Origin: a virus
Length of the DNA: 20,602 nt
Virus record (IMG/VR): IMGVR_UViG_3300020411_000752
Span: 1-20,602 of that record
Reading direction: 5' to 3' (one strand)
Each line of letters starts with the position of its first letter. Positions within the stretch are counted from its first letter, which is position 1. Shown here piece after piece: positions 17,697 through 20,602 of this stretch. The position numbers were made by a program, and so were the translations under genes. The notes below the pieces were generated by a model that ran no database searches, was not told where the DNA came from, and saw only the letters and a list, made by a program, of their open reading frames with translations.

Positions 17697-17820
17697 GATA
17701 CCTCTTTCTTGCTTTGTTACGTGATGTAGCAGAGTACTTTGAATGTTGTCCTTTACCCTGTCTTGTTTTCTTTGGGGTTGCCTCAATTGTAGGTTGACCC
17801 ATTGAATATCTAGTTGCCAT
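17680..17820 (-). CDS. Very basic 46-aa protein between PAAR and the gp25 operon
   Basis: A 46-aa gene, starting with an ATG 3 bases after the PAAR stop. It begins MATRYSMGQPTIEATPKKTR and ends KYSATSRNKARKRYRGQGK. Twelve of 46 residues are Lys or Arg and there is almost no acidic residue, so it is strongly basic and probably binds DNA or RNA or packs inside the virion. Similar short proteins occur in cyanophage genomes as far as I recall, with no known function. The compact placement (3-base gap upstream, 17-base overlap downstream) and sensible amino-acid composition make it a real gene. Confidence 0.72.
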   Translation of the reverse strand: MATRYSMGQPTIEATPKKTRQGKGQHSKYSATSRNKARKRYRGQGK

Positions 17821-17823
17821 AAT

Positions 17824-18111
17824 TTAACCTGCGAATACGTTTGGTGATCCAGCTGCGACGGATGTACAACCGCCGAGACCATCTCCCACTCTACCACAAC
17901 CTTTGCCATTTACAAAGACTGTGCCACTTCCACTTGATATGGAAGCAGAGTGTGGAGGACATGGTGAACCTGGTTTTAAGTGTACGGTGTTCTTATCTCC
18001 TTGTCGGGAGATAGGTCTACCGTTAGCGAAGACGTTACCTGAACCTTGTGCTCTAGACATTCCAGAACAATGGGCTACGTCTGCGTCTCCGACTCGTGTT
18101 ACTGCTGGCAT
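17824..18111 (-). CDS. PAAR-domain spike-tip protein (gp5.4-like)
   Basis: 95 aa. PAAR proteins form the sharp cone that caps the central spike of contractile tails (T4 gp5.4) and type VI secretion systems, and hold a zinc ion near the tip. Seen: two or three PAAR-type repeats, VTRVGDADVAHCSG (4-17), NVFANGRPISRQGD (26-39) and TVFVNGKGCGRVGDGLGGC (64-82), ending in AAGSPNVFAG. Candidate metal ligands are H14, H44, H54 and C82; the family usually uses three His and one Cys. The ATG at 18111-18109 is chosen because the start 15 codons further up would overlap the preceding gene and adds a hydrophobic stretch absent from the family. One base separates it from the 165-aa gene before it. Identification is firm. 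Confidence 0.93.
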   Translation of the reverse strand: MPAVTRVGDADVAHCSGMSRAQGSGNVFANGRPISRQGDKNTVHLKPGSPCPPHSASISSGSGTVFVNGKGCGRVGDGLGGCTSVAAGSPNVFAG

Positions 18112-18112
18112 G

Positions 18113-18610
18113 TTAATAATAATTAGAAATAAAGGAACGAATACCTTCCCACTCATTATATATCTTCAATTCAAGTGTGAAGGTTGCAGGTGTTTGTGCA
18201 GTCAGGTTACCTGTAGGACCTGATTCCCACTGTACTGTCACATCAAAGTATTCAGTGGTAAAGTTTGTGCCATCTTGATTCAAGTTATACATTACTTTGT
18301 CTGCTGGCATATTTGCAATTCTCTGAACCGTTACAGGTGTACTCGTCTTATCAGACTGCCCCTCTTCAACATATGTAAACTCATCTATAAAAGGATCTTC
18401 TAACGTACCAGTAATTGATACAGATGTACTACCAGGTGTAATCACGAGGTTTGGTTGTGTGCCCTGTACAGTTGCTGTAACATTGGTTACATTACATACA
18501 TCAGGTGCTGTCACACTACAGGAAGCACTAATCGTTTGATTCATAGTGAAGTTAGGTCTGGTGATATCAGTTAGACCCGTTGCTACATCAGGTGTGATGG
18601 TGACTGCCAT
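18113..18610 (-). CDS. Probable virion protein, 165 aa, beta-rich
   Basis: Unrecognised. The protein is Thr-, Val- and Asn-rich with alternating beta-type sequence, for example GTQPNLVITPGSTSVSITGT, which suggests an Ig-like or beta-sandwich structural domain. Two Cys lie near residues 31 and 39. The C-terminus is aromatic (IYNEWEGIRSFISNYY), a pattern often used for assembly contacts. Its start overlaps the end of the 68-aa gene by 23 bases, with AAGAGC as a weak ribosome site, and its stop is one base from the PAAR start. Position beside the spike-tip and wedge genes suggests a baseplate or spike accessory, but that rests on context only. Confidence 0.75.
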   Translation of the reverse strand: MAVTITPDVATGLTDITRPNFTMNQTISASCSVTAPDVCNVTNVTATVQGTQPNLVITPGSTSVSITGTLEDPFIDEFTYVEEGQSDKTSTPVTVQRIANMPADKVMYNLNQDGTNFTTEYFDVTVQWESGPTGNLTAQTPATFTLELKIYNEWEGIRSFISNYY

Positions 18611-18794
18611 ATTGCTCTTGTATTAATCCGTTCTTTAACGCTATCTCATACATTATACTATGAATGGTCATATCATATGCGTTTGACCATGGTTGGGTTT
18701 TCTCATTCTCTATCCAACACTGAAGACTTCCGTATTGTGCCTTTGGTATATCATCTCTAAACCATGAATCGTACTCGAATTGGTATTTGCTCAT
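18588..18794 (-). CDS. Hypothetical 68-aa protein
   Basis: Unrecognised. It begins MSKYQFEYDSWFRDDIPKAQ and has aromatic-rich stretches (WFRDD, LQCWIENEKTQPW) and a predicted helix (YDMTIHSIMYEIALKNGL). It ends in a His-rich tail (SHHHT) inside the overlap with the next gene. The ATG overlaps the stop of the 71-aa gene as ATGA, a classic coupling arrangement, which supports the start. Aspartate-aromatic content resembles small phage virion or chaperone-like proteins, with no firm match. Confidence 0.68.
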   Translation of the reverse strand: MSKYQFEYDSWFRDDIPKAQYGSLQCWIENEKTQPWSNAYDMTIHSIMYEIALKNGLIQEQYGSHHHT

Positions 18795-19006
18795 TTTCGT
18801 TCTCTTGTCATTAACTCCTGCAAGTACTCGGCATACTTACTCATCTCCACATGGTCATTTACATCATGTGGTGGATCTGGAGTTTTTGGAGCAAACTCGA
18901 TGAGATGGTCGAAGGTATCAGGTAGATCTCTGGCCTTCGTATGCCTTATGATTTTATCGTTATCTCGGATAACGAATTCTCCTTCCAGTGATTCCAGTCC
19001 TAGCAT
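18791..19006 (-). CDS. Hypothetical 71-aa acidic protein
   Basis: Unrecognised by function. The sequence has LEGEFVIRDNDKII, then TFDHLIEFAPKTPDPPHDVN, and a helical C-terminus (VEMSKYAEYLQELMTRERK). I recall short cyanophage proteins with the DHLIEF.P..P.PPH pattern, of unknown role. ATG start at 19006. A CTAAATA motif (19028-19034), similar to the late promoter, lies 21 bases upstream. The stop overlaps the next gene as ATGA. Confidence 0.7.
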   Translation of the reverse strand: MLGLESLEGEFVIRDNDKIIRHTKARDLPDTFDHLIEFAPKTPDPPHDVNDHVEMSKYAEYLQELMTRERK

Positions 19007-19027
19007 GGTTTGTACTTACTATAAGAA

Positions 19028-19034
19028 TATTTAG
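19028..19034 (-). promoter_or_regulatory. Late-promoter-like CTAAATA ahead of the 71-aa gene
   Basis: The minus strand reads TCTAAATATTC. It matches the AAATA half of TATAAATA and lies 21 bases before the ATG, the same offset as the exact motifs before gp25 and gp8. One or two mismatches make it weaker. It would separate the small-gene group from the virion-gene group. Confidence 0.35.
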
Positions 19035-19044
19035 AGATCAACGA

Positions 19045-19081
19045 CGCGATTTTTGCCCTTTGGTTAGGATTCGCGATTTTT
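19045..19081. repeat. Short direct repeat cgcgattttt x2 in the intergenic gap
   Basis: The 10-mer cgcgattttt occurs at 19045-19054 and 19072-19081, starts 27 bases apart, in the 74-base gap between the 75-aa and 71-aa genes; the second copy reaches the stop codon of the 75-aa gene. On the minus strand the units read AAAAATCGCG. It could be an operator or a leftover of duplication; no clear hairpin forms. Confidence 0.4.
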
Positions 19082-19308
19082 TACCAGTTTGTATCGTCAG
19101 TCTCAGACAACTCAGAAACAGTCTCTGAGCATCTCTGAAGTTCCTCTTCTTCCTTTAACAATCTTGATTCGTGGTCACATACAACATCGACAAGTCTCTC
19201 ATATTCCTCATGACCAGGTCTTCTCATCAAAAGGTTGGACTTGGCAACTTTTGCTTCGAGTGCCTCAATCCGACCGAGAAGTTCTTCGTTTGATAAATGA
19301 GAGTTCAT
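19081..19308 (-). CDS. Hypothetical 75-aa coiled-coil protein
   Basis: Unrecognised. It begins with NEELLGRIEALEAKVAKSN, a short leucine-heptad segment, and continues with HEEYERLVDVVCDHESRLLK and an acidic tail rich in Glu, Ser and Asp. It is strongly acidic and probably all-helical. It overlaps the end of the 73-aa gene by 44 bases in another frame. The overlap is long, but both readings give well-formed charged, heptad-rich proteins. No strong Shine-Dalgarno is seen ahead of the ATG. The two neighbours may be partner coiled coils. Confidence 0.6.
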   Translation of the reverse strand: MNSHLSNEELLGRIEALEAKVAKSNLLMRRPGHEEYERLVDVVCDHESRLLKEEEELQRCSETVSELSETDDTNW

Positions 19309-19486
19309 AGTTCGTGAAAATTGTGTGGTGTGTTTTTACCTTACTTTCCAAGTAATCACACACTCGTTCGAGTTGTTCGACCTTCTCGTGGAGTGTCTCT
19401 ATCTTGTTGACGTAATACTCTTCGAGAGTTTTTCTACCATGCTCCGAATAGTAGATAAGCGGTTGTTGTTTGCAATCGCCTGACAT
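19265..19486 (-). CDS. Hypothetical 73-aa coiled-coil protein with strong ribosome site
   Basis: Unrecognised. The central part TLEEYYVNKIETLHEKVEQL, followed by ERVCDYLESKV, has heptad spacing of Leu and Ile typical of a short coiled coil; the C-terminus is basic (SFIKRRTSRSD). The start is firm: AGGAGG lies 4 bases before the ATG and overlaps the stop of the 58-aa gene (TAGGAGG). Its last 44 bases overlap the next gene. Confidence 0.72.
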   Translation of the reverse strand: MSGDCKQQPLIYYSEHGRKTLEEYYVNKIETLHEKVEQLERVCDYLESKVKTHHTIFTNYELSFIKRRTSRSD

Positions 19487-19490
19487 GTAT

Positions 19491-19496
19491 CCTCCT
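19491..19496 (-). promoter_or_regulatory. Consensus Shine-Dalgarno AGGAGG overlapping a stop codon
   Basis: The minus strand reads TAGGAGGATACATG. The stop codon of the 58-aa gene supplies the first bases of a perfect AGGAGG placed 4 bases before the 73-aa start. It is the best ribosome site seen in the window and suggests stop-restart coupling. Confidence 0.75.
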
Positions 19497-19671
19497 AGTT
19501 TTGCTTGATATCAAAATGCCACTTGATTGACTTGATGTAGTCAAAGGTATCTTCCATGTATGTCTTGTCACCTATCTTATACTTTCTCTCACATAGAAAG
19601 TTCCTCATCTGTTGTATACTGTCAAATACTCCGACTTGATCGAAGTGTTCGTTGTACAAGACATATTGCAT
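19495..19671 (-). CDS. Hypothetical 58-aa protein
   Basis: Unrecognised. It begins MQYVLYNEHFDQVGVFDSIQ, followed by QMRNFLCERKYKIGDKTYME and a C-terminal DYIKSIKWHFDIKQN. It appears to be a compact alpha/beta protein with aromatic and charged residues well mixed, and the frame is closed on both sides by a promoter and a ribosome site, which makes it a credible gene. No Shine-Dalgarno is evident. It is the first gene after the sigma70-like promoter at 19700-19728, so a start near 19693 would leave a leader of about 20 bases. Confidence 0.68.
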   Translation of the reverse strand: MQYVLYNEHFDQVGVFDSIQQMRNFLCERKYKIGDKTYMEDTFDYIKSIKWHFDIKQN

Positions 19672-19699
19672 AACTGGAAGTGGGTGGTATCTATTATAT

Positions 19700-19728
19700 A
19701 TTATATCAGCATATCAGAACAATTGCAA
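19700..19728 (-). promoter_or_regulatory. Sigma70-type promoter with extended -10
   Basis: The minus strand has TTGCAA (19728-19723), a 17-base spacer, and TATAAT (19705-19700) preceded by TGA, giving an extended -10 (TG-N-TATAAT). The -10 is perfect, the spacer ideal and the -35 a 4-of-6 match. It would be read by the host RNA polymerase with its main sigma factor, as expected of an early phage promoter. A second TATAAT overlaps downstream at 19693-19698. Confidence 0.62.
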
Positions 19729-19744
19729 GCGTAATAATACTCAG

Positions 19745-19924
19745 CTATTCTGGACAATCTCTCACGGTGCCCGTCGCTTCTGCTTTCTCCATTGTCTGAT
19801 ATTGTATAGCGGTGATGTCCCATGCCATGTCGTTAACACGTTTCTGGGCAGCAAATTCATCTTCTGCTGATACTCTGATCCACTGCTTATAGGTCACTGT
19901 GGTTTCTACATCGAAGGTTTTCAT
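19745..19924 (-). CDS. DpnD/PcfM-like small protein, 59 aa
   Basis: The sequence MKTFDVETTVTYKQWIRVSA, with EDEFAAQKRVNDMAWD next, fits the small family of the DpnD/PcfM type: one beta hairpin whose second strand reads 'V-x-A-x-x-E-x-x-A', followed by a helix. The biochemical role of that family is poorly known. I chose the ATG at 19924 because AGGA lies 8 bases upstream; an in-frame ATG 20 codons earlier (19984) has no ribosome site and gives an atypical N-terminus. The DNA upstream is very AT-rich, with an extended -10-like TGATATAAA (19965-19973). Function unknown; family assignment moderate. Confidence 0.62.
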   Translation of the reverse strand: MKTFDVETTVTYKQWIRVSAEDEFAAQKRVNDMAWDITAIQYQTMEKAEATGTVRDCPE

Positions 19925-19964
19925 AGTTTGATTCCTAGGGAAATTTTTTTCAAAAATTATATTT

Positions 19965-19973
19965 TTTATATCA
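19965..19973 (-). promoter_or_regulatory. Possible extended -10 ahead of the 59-aa gene
   Basis: The minus strand reads GTGATATAAA about 41 bases before the chosen ATG. It matches TG-N-TATAAT at all but the last position. No good -35 is visible at 16-18 bases, so this rests on the extended -10 alone. Confidence 0.28.
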
Positions 19974-20033
19974 CGCTCGCTCATGCAAGACTTTATAGAT
20001 TAGACTTTCTAGGGAAGTTTAGCTAGCGGGCAA

Positions 20034-20054
20034 CCCCCAAAAACGACGGGGGGG
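20034..20054. other. GC-rich hairpin ccccc-loop-ggggg after the Cys-rich gene
   Basis: Five C at 20034-20038 and seven G at 20048-20054 with a 9-base loop. It stands out in AT-rich DNA and begins 11 bases beyond the stop of the 49-aa gene. No T-run follows on either strand, so it is not a standard intrinsic terminator; a transcript-end stabiliser or weak pause hairpin is possible. Confidence 0.35.
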
Positions 20055-20065
20055 CATCAGACTGC

Positions 20066-20215
20066 CTACTCCTCTGGTGGTGAGCAACAGCAAGGGCAAT
20101 AGCCTCTGTCCTCTCTCTCTTCTTCTAATGATGAATAATCAATAAACGTAAAATGATCTTTAATGAATTGATCATTGAGTAATGATTCATATGTCTCATT
20201 AGATAGACTGTTCAT
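20066..20215 (-). CDS. Cys-rich 49-aa protein (GYCPCCCSPPEE tail)
   Basis: A 49-aa gene. It begins MNSLSNETYESLLNDQFIKD and passes through a Glu/Arg-rich helix (SSLEEEREDRG). It ends with GYCPCCCSPPEE, that is four Cys in a CxCCC arrangement at residues 40-44. The frame is complete between a start at 20215 and a TAG at 20068-20066. No Shine-Dalgarno is seen; the upstream DNA is the AT-rich repeat region, with TATAAT-like boxes close by. The Cys cluster could bind a metal or form disulfides. I do not recognise the family. Amino-acid composition that is not AT-driven and the terminal motif argue for a real gene. Confidence 0.6.
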   Translation of the reverse strand: MNSLSNETYESLLNDQFIKDHFTFIDYSSLEEEREDRGYCPCCCSPPEE

Positions 20216-20555
20216 AGTAGTATTATATAACTGTTATTATTATAGTATAGTATATACGTATATAATATATGATATATGACACATATATAACTGTCACATA
20301 TAGTATATTATATTATATAATATCAGTATATAATATATCATCACATATATTATATTATATGTGATATAATAATATATCACAATATATAATCACGTATATA
20401 TGTGTATATTAGCGTATATAGTCGTATATAGTACGTACTGTATATAATGACGGGGCTATTATATGTCTTATTATATACAAGAAAATTAATCTCGTATATA
20501 TGTGTATATTAGCCGTATATAGCGATATATACAGACGACTTATAATTCGACGGGG
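20216..20555. repeat. Extremely AT-rich region with palindromes and a 100-bp-period duplication
   Basis: No gene is visible over about 340 bases. The stretch is almost only TATA-type sequence. Seen: a perfect inverted repeat at 20341-20364 (arms tcacatat/atatgtga) directly joined to another at 20361-20380 (gtgatata/tatatcac), sharing a gtga; further TCAC copies at 20294 and 20390. A 20-base block at 20393-20412 recurs exactly at 20493-20512, and gacgggg at 20449-20455 recurs at 20549-20555, both 100 bases apart, so the 20393-20555 stretch is an imperfect two-copy tandem repeat. It could be a regulatory or replication-related site or a junction between gene modules. Confidence 0.7.
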
Positions 20556-20584
20556 TAAAAAAATGCCCTAGTATGAACTAGGGC
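20556..20584 (-). terminator. Intrinsic terminator of an upstream minus-strand gene
   Basis: The minus strand reads GCCCTAG, a 6-base loop, CTAGGGC, then A and a run of seven T: a perfect 7-bp stem followed by a T-tract. The direction fits a minus-strand gene ending at or just beyond the right edge; a TAA at 20602-20600 might be its stop codon. Confidence 0.85.
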
Positions 20585-20602
20585 GAATCACGTCACTTGT
20601 TA

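Noticed and set aside
17697-17909. Upstream extension of the 53-aa frame to an ATG at 17909 (124 aa)
   Set aside because: This part runs antiparallel to no gene but out of frame through PAAR and the 46-aa gene. Its composition (Gln-rich, no domain) is that of a shadow frame, while PAAR and the basic 46-aa protein are clearly the real readings.
18112-18156. Upstream ATG of the PAAR gene (15 extra codons)
   Set aside because: It would overlap the 165-aa gene by 44 bases and add a hydrophobic leader not seen in PAAR proteins; the ATG at 18111 fits the family start MPAVTRVGD.
17903-18223. Plus-strand open frame of 106 codons
   Set aside because: It lies antisense to the PAAR and 165-aa genes, has no ribosome site or recognisable protein pattern, and is Cys-rich as expected from complementing PAAR.
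19925-19984. Upstream start of the 59-aa gene adding 20 residues
   Set aside because: No ribosome site before it, while the downstream ATG has AGGA at a proper distance and gives the usual MKTF-type N-terminus.
20034-20054. GC hairpin as an intrinsic terminator
   Set aside because: The stem is good but no T-run follows on either strand, so it was listed only as a hairpin.
20216-20602. tRNA gene in the AT-rich region
   Set aside because: No cloverleaf, no T-psi-C-like GGTTCRA segment and too little GC to form tRNA stems.

Overview
This window looks like part of the structural (baseplate) region of a T4-like myovirus. It most probably infects marine picocyanobacteria (Synechococcus or Prochlorococcus); a T4-like pelagiphage is the main alternative. 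The reasons are a gp25-gp6-(gp7 position)-gp8 baseplate-wedge order, a PAAR spike-tip gene just upstream, two exact matches to the T4-type late promoter TATAAATA, moderately AT-rich DNA, and very large repeat-rich structural genes. No host gene, integrase, transposase, tRNA or CRISPR array is visible. All recognised genes lie on the minus strand, so transcription runs from high to low coordinates.

Region by region in transcription order. (1) 20602-20216 is non-coding and extremely AT-rich. It holds an intrinsic terminator for a gene beyond the right edge (20556-20584), a 100-bp-period imperfect tandem duplication and two adjoining perfect inverted repeats. (2) 20215-18588 is a run of small genes of 49-75 codons, most of unknown function: a Cys-rich protein, a DpnD/PcfM-like protein, a 58-aa protein behind a good sigma70-type promoter, two overlapping coiled-coil-like proteins and two further small proteins. 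(3) 18610-17535 holds a 165-aa probable virion protein, the PAAR tip protein, and two very small overlapping genes of 46 and 53 codons. (4) 17504-1 is the baseplate wedge operon: gp25 (GTG start), gp6, a giant 4571-codon protein in the gp7 position, and an enlarged gp8.

How they fit together: in T4, gp25, a gp6 dimer and gp7 form the core of each baseplate wedge, gp8 binds the wedge periphery, and the PAAR protein caps the central spike. The giant gene keeps a segment resembling part of T4 gp7 near its N-terminus. After that come about 4000 residues of repeated modules: GSGY beta repeats, a YHYH-like domain, a cupredoxin-like stretch, three helical cassettes, eight YPR cassettes and NGV-Q modules. 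I read it as a gp7 that has grown into a very large wedge-attached appendage. gp8 carries two of the same GSGY repeats. The two TATAAATA motifs each overlap the stop codon of the preceding gene and sit 20-30 bases before gp25 and gp8, so gp8 can probably be transcribed independently of the 13.7-kb gene ahead of it.

The strongest candidate for something little described is the giant gp7-position protein and its module grammar. The next are the compact 20.2-20.55 kb palindrome and repeat region and the nested small genes.
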